Of a stretch of 64,000 nt of DNA, positions 52,304 to 61,906 are shown piece after piece. Each line of letters opens with the position of its first letter. Position 1 is the stretch's first letter. The position numbers and the translations under genes were made by a program. Location: assembly GCF_014898095.1 (NCBI RefSeq), contig NZ_CP062946.1, forward strand, positions 1,674,001 through 1,738,000, given 5' to 3'. The notes below the pieces were generated by a model. That model did not search any database and had not been told where the DNA came from. It worked only from the letters and a program-made list of their open reading frames with translations. The DNA comes from Thalassotalea sp. LPB0316 (GTDB lineage: Bacteria > Pseudomonadota > Gammaproteobacteria > Enterobacterales > Alteromonadaceae).

Positions 52304-55117
52304 ATGTATCAAAGTAATAAGCTTAGTAGAGCTGTAAAGCTTGCTATTGCGGCTGGTGCAACAGCAACAGCAATGGCAGCACCAAATGTTTACGCATTTG
52401 CAGATGAAGCAAACGCTGAAGAAAGCGTAGAGCGTATTCAAGTAACAGGTTCACGTATCAAACGCCAAGAACTTACAGCTGTAACACCTATTATCGAAGT
52501 TGACGCTCAAGAATTCGCAATTTCAGGTAACTTAAACGTTGAGCAAAAGCTTGCTGAATTACCTTCAACGCTTCCAGCGTTTGGTCCTAGCTCAAACAAC
52601 CCAGGTGACGGTACTGCAACAGTTAACTTACGTGGTTTAGGTACTTCACGTACGTTAGTTATGGTTAACGGTCGTCGTTGGGTTCCTGCTGGTCAAGACG
52701 GTGTTGTTGACTTAAACACTATCCCAGCTTCTTTAATTGAAAATGTTGAAATCATCACTGGTGGTGCATCTGCGGTATACGGTTCAGACGCATTAGGTGG
52801 TGTTGTTAACTTCAGCATGAAAGACGACTTCGAAGGCGTTGAATTCTCAACTCTTTACGACGTAACTGACCACAACGATGCTGAAAAATTCAACATCGAT
52901 ATGACTATGGGTGGCAACTTCGCTGATGACCGTGGTAATGCTGTACTTTACTTAGGTTACTCAAAGCGTGAAGCGTTATACCAAGGCGACCGCTCATTCT
53001 CTAACGTTGCTTTAACTGAAAGTGGCGACCAATTAGTTCCTGGTGGTTCATCAGGTGTTCCTGGTACTCGTTTATTCGCAAGCGACGTAGTTAAAGCTGA
53101 TGGCACTGTTGTTGGTACTTTTGGTCCAAACGGTGACGGTCAAGCATGGGTTGAGCCTTCAAGCCGTTTCAACTACGCTCCTGATAACTTCTTACAGTTA
53201 CCACAAGAGCGTTATTCAGCAAGTGCTTTCTCACACTTCTACATTAACGATGAGCACCGTATTTACTCTGAAGTTTCTTTCATCCGTAACTACGTTCCAC
53301 AAGAGTTAGCACCAACACCAGCATTCACTACTGTTGAAATTAACCCTAACTCTGTATTCTTCGATGCTGCTACACAGCAAGCATTCTTGAACAGCGGTTC
53401 ATTAAACGACGATGGTAACTACGTTGGTTTCATCGGTCGTCGTATGGTTGAGAATGGTTCACGTCAATCTTTAGATACGCGTGACGCATTCCGCTTAATG
53501 GTTGGTATCGACGGTTACATCAATGACGACTGGTCATACGATGTATACTACAGCCGCGCGATGTTAGACCAAACTAACTTATTAAACAACGACGTAGCTG
53601 CGTCACGTTTCCGTCAAGCAGTTTTAACAACTGATGATGGTACTGCGTGTCAAGACACTTCTGGTGGCTGTGTTCCAATCAACATCTGGGGTGCTGGTAA
53701 CATCTCTCAAGAAGCTGTTGATTTCGTAAACGTAGGTGCTGCTAACGTAACTAGCATCACACAAGAAGTATTCATGGCTAACGTTGCGGGTACTACTACA
53801 TGGCAATTACCAAGTGCTGACGAAGCTGTTGGCTTAGTATTTGGTTACGAGAAGCGTCAAGACGAATCTTCATTCCGTCCAGATGAGTTCTTAGCGGGTG
53901 GTGACGTATTAGGTTTCAACGCTGGTGAAGCAACTGTTGGTAAGTACTCTTCAGACGAGATCTTCATGGAAATTAACGTTCCATTAGTATCTGGTGCTGA
54001 GTGGGCTGAAGACTTGACGTTCTGGGGTGCGGCACGTTTTGCTGATTACTCTAACATTGGTAACGTTGAATCATTCGCAACGGCATTAAACTGGACGCCA
54101 TCAGACATGATTTCTGCGCGTTTAGGTTTCCAACAAGCGGTTCGTGCGCCAAACGTAGCTGAGTTATTCCAAGGTTCTGCAAACGGCTTCCCAGGTGCGG
54201 TTGATCCATGTTCTGCAGGTGGTTTCGTAGCAGGTACTACTGATGTTGCACTTTGTGAAGCAACAGGTGTTCCAGCTGGTTTAGTTGGTGTATTCGAGCA
54301 AGCTAACTCACAAATCGAAGGTTCTTTCGGTGGTAACGAAAACTTAACAGAAGAAACTTCTGATACGTTAACCGTTGGTTTAGTTGTTCAACCAATGGAA
54401 GGCTTAGACTTCACTATCGATTACTTCTCAATCGAAATTGAAGATGCAATCGCTTCTTACGGTGTAAACAACACATTAGACGTATGTTACAACGTAGCTA
54501 AAGACATCAACGACGTAACGTGTCAAAACATTACACGTCGTGCAGACGGTAACGTTTCTTTAGTTAAGTCATTAAACGAAAACATTGGTTTAATCGAAAC
54601 AGCGGGTGTTGACTTCAACATCACTTACAACACAGATTTTGACAATGGTTCAAGCTTAAACATTCAGTTCCGTTCTACTTGGTTAGACAAGTTCAACGTA
54701 ACACCAATTGCAGCGTTACCACAGAATGTTAACGAGTGTGCTGGTTACTTCGGTAACACATGTGGTACTCCACGTGCTGAGTTCCAATCTAATACTCGTA
54801 TTAACTGGACTAAAGACGACTTAACATTATCTGCATTAATCCGTCACATTGGTTCAACTGAAGATGACCAAATCATGACTGGTTCTGCAACTGCTGATGA
54901 GTTAGTTGTTCCTGAGTTAGACACTAAGTTCTACTTAGACGTTTCTGCTAGCTACAACGTAACAGATGCGTTCAAAGTAACTGGTGGTGTTAAGAACATC
55001 TTAGATGAAGAACCACAAGCGTTAGGTGATTCACAGCAACAAGCTAACACTTTCCCTGAGTTATACGATGCAATCGGTCCACGTTTATTCGTGAGCGCGA
55101 CTTACACGTTTAACTAA
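52304..55117 (+). CDS. TonB-dependent outer-membrane receptor
   Basis: A 937-residue receptor: signal peptide (~1-31, ending in NVYA), a likely TonB box in VERIQVTGS (~42-50), plug domain (about 55-170, with RGLGTSRTLVMVNGRR and ASAVYGSDALGGVVNF), and a 22-strand barrel ending in FVSATYTFN. An extracellular loop contains a Cys pair (CQDTSGGC). Synonymous codons are strongly biased to those of highly expressed genes. Ligand unknown; the family includes siderophore, peptide and carbohydrate receptors. Downstream genes encode several 2OG-Fe(II) oxygenases, and a TonB2-type energising operon starts 8 kb away. Confidence 0.95.
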   Translation: MYQSNKLSRAVKLAIAAGATATAMAAPNVYAFADEANAEESVERIQVTGSRIKRQELTAVTPIIEVDAQEFAISGNLNVEQKLAELPSTLPAFGPSSNNPGDGTATVNLRGLGTSRTLVMVNGRRWVPAGQDGVVDLNTIPASLIENVEIITGGASAVYGSDALGGVVNFSMKDDFEGVEFSTLYDVTDHNDAEKFNIDMTMGGNFADDRGNAVLYLGYSKREALYQGDRSFSNVALTESGDQLVPGGSSGVPGTRLFASDVVKADGTVVGTFGPNGDGQAWVEPSSRFNYAPDNFLQLPQERYSASAFSHFYINDEHRIYSEVSFIRNYVPQELAPTPAFTTVEINPNSVFFDAATQQAFLNSGSLNDDGNYVGFIGRRMVENGSRQSLDTRDAFRLMVGIDGYINDDWSYDVYYSRAMLDQTNLLNNDVAASRFRQAVLTTDDGTACQDTSGGCVPINIWGAGNISQEAVDFVNVGAANVTSITQEVFMANVAGTTTWQLPSADEAVGLVFGYEKRQDESSFRPDEFLAGGDVLGFNAGEATVGKYSSDEIFMEINVPLVSGAEWAEDLTFWGAARFADYSNIGNVESFATALNWTPSDMISARLGFQQAVRAPNVAELFQGSANGFPGAVDPCSAGGFVAGTTDVALCEATGVPAGLVGVFEQANSQIEGSFGGNENLTEETSDTLTVGLVVQPMEGLDFTIDYFSIEIEDAIASYGVNNTLDVCYNVAKDINDVTCQNITRRADGNVSLVKSLNENIGLIETAGVDFNITYNTDFDNGSSLNIQFRSTWLDKFNVTPIAALPQNVNECAGYFGNTCGTPRAEFQSNTRINWTKDDLTLSALIRHIGSTEDDQIMTGSATADELVVPELDTKFYLDVSASYNVTDAFKVTGGVKNILDEEPQALGDSQQQANTFPELYDAIGPRLFVSATYTFN

Positions 55118-55140
55118 TCGAAAGTTAACGAGTTAATCAA

Positions 55141-55169
55141 ATGGCCAACATGAGTTGGCCATTTTTTTT
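55141..55169 (+). terminator. Terminator after the TonB receptor
   Basis: A 9-bp stem ATGGCCAAC/GTTGGCCAT with loop ATGA is followed by T7. It separates the receptor from the oxygenase genes transcriptionally. Confidence 0.92.
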
Positions 55170-55292
55170 GCCGTATTTTTTACAAGAATTTTGATATTTG
55201 TCATGTTGAAGTGATGGATAAAATGTTACTTTAAAGGGGATGGTTTATCTCGCATTAAGCATGTATTAGCAAAACAATAACAACAAAAACAA

Positions 55293-57110
55293 ATGAATTT
55301 AAATTTGCAAAATCAAGTAGCGTCGCTCGCTAATCTACTTAACCAAAAAAATTACCAGCAGGTTATCTCCTCAGCTGATGCTTTATTAAAACAGCACCCT
55401 AAAGCGGATGTGTTATTCCATCTTAAAGCGCTAGCGTTAAAAAACAGCGGGAGCCTGGAAGCTGCGGTCTTGAGCTTTCAACAATGCCTTGAATTAAACC
55501 CTAAGCAACCGGAGGTATTAAATAACCTAGGTAATACTTATAAATTATTACAGCAATACGATTTAGCTATTGCTAACTATGAGCAAGCGCTTAAGGTTAA
55601 CCCTAACTTTGTCGAAGCAAAGCGCAACTTGGTTTTGGCCTACCAAGAAGATAATCAATTAATCAAAGCGCTGGCGATTGCTGAAGAAATATTGGCGAGT
55701 AACCCGCAAGATGTTTCAGCGCTAACATCAAAAGCAAATTTACTTAAAGCATTAGATCGATATCAAGAAGCGATTAATGTTTATCAGCAAGTACTGACGC
55801 TCAACCCTCGCTATGTTAATGCACTACATAATCTAGGCTTAACCTATAAGTTGCTTGAAGATCATCAATCGGCACTTGCCTGTTTTAAACAAGCGAGCCA
55901 ACTCGCACCACAAGTTGCGGAAATTGACTTTAGTTTGGCAAATACTTACTTCGAGATTAATCAATATCCATTAGCAGAACAAAGCTATTGGGCAGCTATT
56001 AATAAAAAACCATTATATGTCGACGTGCACTCAACCTTAAATGAGTTCTATTGGCAATTAGGTAAGCATCAAGAATTCGGTAAAAGTTACCAACTGGTAC
56101 TCGACAAAATGCCTAACTCACCTGAATTAGTTACTGCATATGTTCAACAGCTGTTTGCCGCCGGTGCTGATCAGCAAGCAAAAGCGGTATTAGCCAAAGC
56201 GAGTGACCAAGGCAAGCATTACCAACTAACGGCGCTAGCGGCAAAAGTTGCCATTGTTGATGGCAACGCAGGATTGGCTGCTGATCATTATAAGCATTCG
56301 TTAGCACTTAAATTTGATGTCGATAACGCGCTTGATTTTGCAGAATTTCTTATTAAGCAGGGTGAGTATTATCAAGCGCTTGAAATGATTGAGAAGGTCG
56401 AGTTAATTCAGCCTTATCATCAACTCAATCTTGGTTTTAAGTCATTGTGTTGGCGTTTACTTGGCGATGAGCGTTACCACTGGTTGTGTGATTATCAACG
56501 CTTTATCAAGCCATATCAATTACCGGTACCTCAAGGATATGACAACTTGCCCCAATACTTGGCCGTACTAGAAAACACTTTGTTGTCGATGCACGATAAA
56601 GTCCATGAACCTTTAAAGCAAACCTTGAAAAATGGTACTCAAACACCGGGGCGTTTATTACACAAACCGGTGCAGGTTATTCAAGAGCTGAAGCACTCTC
56701 TAACTCAGGTAGTTCATCAGTACGTGAGTGAATTGCCTGATGATCCAAACCACCCGTTGTTGAAACGAAAATCAAACAATATCCAATTTAGCGGTTCTTG
56801 GTCAGTGAAGCTAAGACCTAATGGCTTTCATGTAAACCACGTTCACCCCGATGGTTGGCTCAGTTCAGCGTTTTATATCAAGGTGCCTGATTTTAGCCAA
56901 TTCCCGCAAAAGAGTGAGCACGCAGGTGCGATTAAGTTTGGCGAGTCGGGTATCGCACTTGGCGAGCGAGAGGTCGTTGAGCGAATCATTTCCCCTAAAG
57001 CAGGACAACTCGTGCTATTTCCATCTTATGTTTGGCACGGTACCTATGGTTTTAATGGTGACGACAGCATCTTTAGAATGACATCACCGTTTGATGTGAT
57101 TCCGGTATAG
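55293..57110 (+). CDS. TPR protein with C-terminal putative 2OG-Fe(II) oxygenase domain
   Basis: The 605 residues comprise about ten tetratricopeptide repeats (1-380; e.g. PEVLNNLGNTYKLLQQYDLA) joined to a C-terminal double-stranded beta-helix oxygenase (about 450-605). Candidate iron ligands are His516/His518 (in FHVNHVHPDGW) and His582 (YVWHGTYGF), and Arg595 (FRMTSP) for 2-oxoglutarate. This matches the putative 2OG-Fe(II) oxygenase class often fused to TPRs. It starts a three-gene operon with the methyltransferase (8-base gap) and the hydroxylase. The substrate is probably a protein or peptide bound by the TPRs; this is inference. Confidence 0.85.
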   Translation: MNLNLQNQVASLANLLNQKNYQQVISSADALLKQHPKADVLFHLKALALKNSGSLEAAVLSFQQCLELNPKQPEVLNNLGNTYKLLQQYDLAIANYEQALKVNPNFVEAKRNLVLAYQEDNQLIKALAIAEEILASNPQDVSALTSKANLLKALDRYQEAINVYQQVLTLNPRYVNALHNLGLTYKLLEDHQSALACFKQASQLAPQVAEIDFSLANTYFEINQYPLAEQSYWAAINKKPLYVDVHSTLNEFYWQLGKHQEFGKSYQLVLDKMPNSPELVTAYVQQLFAAGADQQAKAVLAKASDQGKHYQLTALAAKVAIVDGNAGLAADHYKHSLALKFDVDNALDFAEFLIKQGEYYQALEMIEKVELIQPYHQLNLGFKSLCWRLLGDERYHWLCDYQRFIKPYQLPVPQGYDNLPQYLAVLENTLLSMHDKVHEPLKQTLKNGTQTPGRLLHKPVQVIQELKHSLTQVVHQYVSELPDDPNHPLLKRKSNNIQFSGSWSVKLRPNGFHVNHVHPDGWLSSAFYIKVPDFSQFPQKSEHAGAIKFGESGIALGEREVVERIISPKAGQLVLFPSYVWHGTYGFNGDDSIFRMTSPFDVIPV

Positions 57111-57118
57111 GGGGAAAT

Positions 57119-58009
57119 ATGAGTAATGCTAATTCATGGACCCATTACTGGCAGCAGGGGCACCTAGAAAGCTGTATCGACAATCAATCACCAGATAACA
57201 ACGAAATAACGGCATTATGGCAAGTGTTTGCTAACAACTTACGCAAAGATGCAGTCGTTGTTGACCTAGCTACGGGGAATGGCAGTGTCATCAAAAAACT
57301 ACACGCAATAGTGCCAAATTGCCACTACGTTGGTATTGATTACGCAACAATAGCCCCCCGCTGGGCAGAGCAATACCAACACATTGAATTTATCGGTAAT
57401 ACATCCATTGATAACATACCATTTGAAACGCAATCAGTAGATGCTATTACTAGTCAATTTGGCTTTGAGTACGGTCTTTCACAGCAGAGTATTAGTGAGC
57501 TCGCTAGAATCTTAAAACCTAAAGGCTTGCTGCAACTCGTCGTCCATCACAGTGAAAGTGAAATTGTCGAGCCGGCAAAGCTTCGGCTCCAAGAGATCGA
57601 GTGGCTTATCGCGCCAAATTCAATAGTAGACAGCCTTGGCGGGTTTGTTGCCGAAACTATTTCAATAGCGGAGCTTGAAGGTATTGGTAAAGCCTATTTA
57701 GCCGAGCACGAGAATAAGCTAACGCAATCAATTAGCGGCCAATGTTTTAGTGTGATTAATCAAGTTATTCAGTTAGTTGAAAATGGCATGGCGACATCGG
57801 CAGCTGAACTCTTTGAGCGATTGTCAGCGAGTATGCAGCAAGAACAAAAACGTTTGTCACAACTTATCTCGGTTGCGCAGACGGCTCATGCCATCACTGA
57901 GTTCGTTGCATCATTAAATGATGCTCAACTGAGTGTAGAAAGTCAGGTGATACGCAGCAATCAAGGAAATCCGCTTGCGTGGTTGATCAAAGGATACAAG
58001 CATGGATAA
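57119..58009 (+). CDS. SAM-dependent methyltransferase (class I)
   Basis: A 296-residue protein with Rossmann motif I VVDLATGNGSV (about 47-57), acidic motif II YVGIDYA, and motif III LKPKGLLQLVV. The C-terminal third is helical and unlike common families, perhaps a substrate-recognition domain. No family beyond methyltransferase_11/25 type is recognisable. It lies between two oxygenase genes, overlapping the next by 8 bases, so it probably acts on the same pathway or substrate. Confidence 0.85.
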   Translation: MSNANSWTHYWQQGHLESCIDNQSPDNNEITALWQVFANNLRKDAVVVDLATGNGSVIKKLHAIVPNCHYVGIDYATIAPRWAEQYQHIEFIGNTSIDNIPFETQSVDAITSQFGFEYGLSQQSISELARILKPKGLLQLVVHHSESEIVEPAKLRLQEIEWLIAPNSIVDSLGGFVAETISIAELEGIGKAYLAEHENKLTQSISGQCFSVINQVIQLVENGMATSAAELFERLSASMQQEQKRLSQLISVAQTAHAITEFVASLNDAQLSVESQVIRSNQGNPLAWLIKGYKHG

Positions 58010-59177
58010 AAATGCCTTATTAAAAGCAGCGGATATAAACTTTGCCAATGCAAATTACCAACAAGCACTCGATAAACTTAGGCAATATTGCCAACTCATG
58101 CCAAATGATATTGAGCAATGGTTCAGGTTAGCCACTAGCGAGGAACAAGTCGGCAGTAAACAAGCATGCCAAGAGGCGTACCAGCATTGTATTGAAATCG
58201 GCTCGAATTCTGCTCGTTTGTACTTATTTGCCGGGATGTTTTTTCTCAATCAGCAACAACAGCAAAAAGGTTTAGCGTTATTATCACTTGGCTGCGATCT
58301 CGACCAAACCATGTTGTATTGGTTTCAAGATGAAAATTTGGACGACCAAATTAGAGGGCGCTCTTATTATGCAGGACTTGCATTACGCAACCATTTTACT
58401 GAGTTGTCGAAAATAAAATTAGCTGATAAATCGCAAAATAGTGGCAAGTGTAACGGCGCATTATGGCCACAAACGCATAATGAACCTTGGCAATATAAAA
58501 CGGACAATCAAAAGCCTCACCTTTTCTATCTGCCTGAATTAACCGCACAGGCCTTTTGGCCCAACCAAGACTTTAGTTGGACTGATAAGTTTCGTGAACA
58601 GTTTGATGAACTAAAGCAAGAGTTTGATGCGGTAGCAGATGATATCGAGGTACAAGGTGCTCCTTACGTTGATGCTAATTTTGCCGATAAGAGTTTTGAT
58701 AAGCTAGCGGGATCAAAAAATTGGACAGCGTTGCACTTGTACCAAAATGGGATTAAGAACGAAGCCTTGGTTGAGCGCTTACCAAAACTACATAAATTAT
58801 TAATGTCTATTGATCTCTATGGCTTAAACGAACATCCCTACGAAGTGTTTTTCTCACTGTTGAAAGCTGGGCAACATATCGTACCGCACTACGGTTTGTC
58901 TAATCACAGTCTTACCGTACACATTCCATTTATTGTCGGTAATAGCGGGGCGTTAACTGTCAACCATATCGCAAAACCATGGCAATGCGGTGAATCGTTA
59001 ATTTTTGATGACTCTTTTGAGCACGAGGCGATTAACTCTTCTGAGCAAGATCGCATTGTGCTCATTTTTTCTATTTGGCACCCTGAGCTATCTAAGCAAG
59101 AGCGACAAGCGATTCAGCAAAGCTTTCAAGCCAGACAAAACTGGCTAGATAGTCGAGAGCAACTGGCTAAGGCTTAA
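58002..59177 (+). CDS. TPR protein with aspartyl/asparaginyl beta-hydroxylase domain
   Basis: The 391 residues have an N-terminal TPR-like helical region (1-120) and a C-terminal AspH-type 2OG-Fe(II) domain (about 210-360). The characteristic segments are SLLKAGQHIVPHYGLSNHSL, with the HxG...N pattern, and FDDSFEHEAIN, with the distal His; HLYQNG precedes them. AspH domains hydroxylate Asp/Asn side chains in proteins or lipid A acyl chains (LpxO). Presence of TPRs favours a protein or peptide target. It overlaps the methyltransferase by 8 bases. Confidence 0.87.
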   Translation: MDKNALLKAADINFANANYQQALDKLRQYCQLMPNDIEQWFRLATSEEQVGSKQACQEAYQHCIEIGSNSARLYLFAGMFFLNQQQQQKGLALLSLGCDLDQTMLYWFQDENLDDQIRGRSYYAGLALRNHFTELSKIKLADKSQNSGKCNGALWPQTHNEPWQYKTDNQKPHLFYLPELTAQAFWPNQDFSWTDKFREQFDELKQEFDAVADDIEVQGAPYVDANFADKSFDKLAGSKNWTALHLYQNGIKNEALVERLPKLHKLLMSIDLYGLNEHPYEVFFSLLKAGQHIVPHYGLSNHSLTVHIPFIVGNSGALTVNHIAKPWQCGESLIFDDSFEHEAINSSEQDRIVLIFSIWHPELSKQERQAIQQSFQARQNWLDSREQLAKA

Positions 59178-59208
59178 TACCAATTGAAATATTTAATTCA
59201 CTTGCCAT
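59177..59208. repeat. Dispersed imperfect palindrome (family also at 8235)
   Basis: The arms ATACCAATTGAA and TTCACTTGCCAT flank an AT-rich core. It begins at the last base of a stop codon, like the copy at 8235, and shares its core sequence. Confidence 0.7.
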
Positions 59209-59226
59209 AACTCAAGCAGTCATCAG

Positions 59227-61062
59227 TTAGCTGCGCTCAATGAGCTCGCTATATGTTCGATTAAATTGATTTAATTGAGTTTCGTAGTGTTTGGCAAAAC
59301 CTATCTTGCTGCGGTTAACAGGTTGTCTTACTTGAGTTTCACTAAAAGTATAACTGGCAACATTTTGCCGATAAAACTCTAGATAGCTTGATTGCCAAGC
59401 GATACCCAAGCGCTCAAAGAGTTCAGCGAAGCTCTCTTGTGGTGTTTGAGCCAAATCTTCATAGTTGACATCGATAACTTGCTCAGGGAAAAGTTTTACC
59501 CAATGGTCCATTAAGTTATTGGCATGGTAAATAGCGTGAGCAATATCTTCTAAGTCACATGAATAATTATGCTGAGCGTTAAAAAATTGCGAGTAAATCG
59601 ATAAGGCTAAATCAGTTGGATTACGACGCATTTGAATCACTTTAGCTTGTGGAAATGTAGAGATAATCGCACCGACAAAGCGAAAGTTATGTGGCATTTT
59701 ATCAACAATCGCGCCTATGGGCATTTTATTAAACTTGCGATAAAAGTCACAGTGCTGTTGCGCATTTTTCTCAAGCCAATTAGCGATATCTTCTACCTTG
59801 TTCTTAGTTTTGTATAAGCTGTTTTGGAATAGCGTTGCTACAGCGTTACTCTCACCACAACTCTGCGTATTTTCGAGCTGGCTAAGCACTCGATTGACTA
59901 GGGTAGTGCCTGAGCGCGGCATGCCGACAATAAAAAAGTTCTCGGTGTTTTCGCTATTTAGTTGGCATATCGGATAGTTAATTGATTTGATGTAATTGAA
60001 TGTTTTGCTTTGCGCTTGGCTATCATAAACATTTCCTTGGCTTTGAAACTGCTGTGCTTGCAAGGCGTTTGCCTTGTTAAAAGACTGAAATGCTGCATCG
60101 AAATATTGAGCTTTTTGCTGTGCTTTAGCTAAGGTGTATAAATTGTGCTGAAGATCGTAACTGTAGACTTGATTACCTCTTGTAAGCGCTGACAAATCCT
60201 CAATACATCGTTGGTTATCTTGAGCGTTACCTAAGTCGTGCAATACTTGCCAAGCAAACTCGGCCTCTGGCTTCAATTCGAGTGCCTTATTGGCGGCAAT
60301 TAGCGCATTTTCTTTATCGTTTTCTAAACGACATACTTTACACTCAATCTCAAAACGCATTAACGTGCTATCGTTTAATGATATCGCGATATCTAATTGC
60401 TCTCGTGCTTTAATTAACTGTTTAGCCATTAAAAATAAATCAGCATATTTTAAGTGTAGCTGACTATTTTGCGTTGAGGCATCGACTACTTTGCCATACG
60501 CTTCGATCGCCTCATCGTATTTATCTAGCTTTGCCGCGCAGATTGAAAAAGCTTGTAACAGGGGGACATGTTCAGGGTAACGTTGACACAAGGGTTTTGC
60601 CACGCTATAGCCTTCTAAGTACTGCTCTAATGCAATAAAAGCGTTGGCACGGGTTAGTTTACCTTGCGCGGATTCATCAGGTGTAATGGCTAAACAAAGT
60701 TCACTAAGGCCAAGTTGTAAGGCGAATTGACCTAGCTGCGTGTTTATATTGATATCATCTGGCGCTAACGCGACGGTGAGCTCAAGTTGACTTGTTGCGC
60801 GCTTGTGATCGTGACAAGCAAGTAGGGATAATAAATAGTTGTAATTTATGTCAAATGCATTCGGCTCTTGTGTCAGCGCTTGTTCAAACAATGGTAAGGC
60901 TTGATTGTACACTCCTTGTTGGTGATACAAGGTCGCCAAGCCGTAGAGCGCATCAGTATGGGGAGCTTGAGCGAGTACTTGCTGATAAAGTGTTTGCGCT
61001 TGATTTAACTGACCTTGTTGATGAGCTAACTCAGCTTGTGCAATTAATTGAGACAACGACAT
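59227..61062 (-). CDS. TPR protein with C-terminal sulfotransferase domain
   Basis: A 611-residue protein with TPRs over ~1-340 and a sulfotransferase domain (about 375-600). The PAPS-binding P-loop VGMPRSGTT lies at 379-387, with a second PAPS region PQAKVIQMRRNPTDLALSIY. This resembles the TPR-sulfotransferase family frequent in marine gammaproteobacteria and loosely related to tyrosylprotein sulfotransferases. It is on the opposite strand to the oxygenases and flanked by them. Substrate unknown; the TPRs suggest a peptide or protein. Confidence 0.87.
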   Translation of the reverse strand: MSLSQLIAQAELAHQQGQLNQAQTLYQQVLAQAPHTDALYGLATLYHQQGVYNQALPLFEQALTQEPNAFDINYNYLLSLLACHDHKRATSQLELTVALAPDDININTQLGQFALQLGLSELCLAITPDESAQGKLTRANAFIALEQYLEGYSVAKPLCQRYPEHVPLLQAFSICAAKLDKYDEAIEAYGKVVDASTQNSQLHLKYADLFLMAKQLIKAREQLDIAISLNDSTLMRFEIECKVCRLENDKENALIAANKALELKPEAEFAWQVLHDLGNAQDNQRCIEDLSALTRGNQVYSYDLQHNLYTLAKAQQKAQYFDAAFQSFNKANALQAQQFQSQGNVYDSQAQSKTFNYIKSINYPICQLNSENTENFFIVGMPRSGTTLVNRVLSQLENTQSCGESNAVATLFQNSLYKTKNKVEDIANWLEKNAQQHCDFYRKFNKMPIGAIVDKMPHNFRFVGAIISTFPQAKVIQMRRNPTDLALSIYSQFFNAQHNYSCDLEDIAHAIYHANNLMDHWVKLFPEQVIDVNYEDLAQTPQESFAELFERLGIAWQSSYLEFYRQNVASYTFSETQVRQPVNRSKIGFAKHYETQLNQFNRTYSELIERS

Positions 61063-61172
61063 AGAAAAGAATACGACAACGTTTTGATCTATTTTTTTAG
61101 ATGATACTATAAGGTAACAACTTTATTAATGTTTAATCGTTAAACATTTTACTCTGATAAAAATAAGAACAT

Positions 61173-61889
61173 ATGTCATCGTTATCTCTCGAAAAAACAA
61201 AGCCATCAACTGACTTAGTAGAATCGTTTAAAGCCAATGGTTTTATTAAAGTAAAGCAGGCATTAACACAAGAGACAGCCCAACTGATTTATCAACAGAT
61301 AGCTGAGCAACCGCTGTGGAATTTGGTTTTCGATGCCAATGGCAAACACCAAGATCTCAATAGCCAAGAAGTTGCAAAGTGGTCTGAACAACAAAAAGAT
61401 GATTTACAGCGTATTATTTATCAGCAGGCCCAAAGCGGTTTTCAGTATCATTACGAAACCATCCCTTTGTATGATATTTATCAAAATAATTTAATGCCGG
61501 GGCACTTTTTTAACCAAATCATTGAGTTTATCAACCAAGAATCGAGCCTCGATTTTTTTCGCGAACTCTTATCTGCACCTGACATCGCTTTCGCTGATGG
61601 TCAAATCACACGATTTAGTGCCGGCCATTTTCTCAACGTCCATAATGATGACGTTGAAAATAAAAACCGCATTGCTGCTTATGTCATTAATTTAACGCCT
61701 GAATGGCAAGCAAATTGGGGAGGCGCGTTACATCTACTCGATGACAATGGTGCGATCAAGCAAAGCTTTTTGCCCACATTCAACGAAATCAATATCTTTA
61801 AGATCCCTGTTGATCACTATGTTGGGTACGTCAGCCCATTTGCAACTAAACCTCGACTTTCAATCACCGGCTGGTTACGCCGACAATAA
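61173..61889 (+). CDS. 2OG-Fe(II) oxygenase, prolyl-hydroxylase-like (first of tandem pair)
   Basis: A 238-residue oxygenase with the complete facial triad: His157 and Asp159 (VHNDD) and His215 (PVDHYVGYV), plus Arg228 (KPRLSITGW) for 2-oxoglutarate. The fold is prolyl-4-hydroxylase/Ofd1-like with an N-terminal helical extension of ~90 residues. It is divergent from the TPR-sulfotransferase and is followed after 17 bases by a paralog. Signal peptide absent, so it acts in the cytoplasm. It may hydroxylate Pro or another residue; the target is unknown. Confidence 0.88.
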   Translation: MSSLSLEKTKPSTDLVESFKANGFIKVKQALTQETAQLIYQQIAEQPLWNLVFDANGKHQDLNSQEVAKWSEQQKDDLQRIIYQQAQSGFQYHYETIPLYDIYQNNLMPGHFFNQIIEFINQESSLDFFRELLSAPDIAFADGQITRFSAGHFLNVHNDDVENKNRIAAYVINLTPEWQANWGGALHLLDDNGAIKQSFLPTFNEINIFKIPVDHYVGYVSPFATKPRLSITGWLRRQ

Positions 61890-61906
61890 TCATTGAGAAG
61901 TATTCT

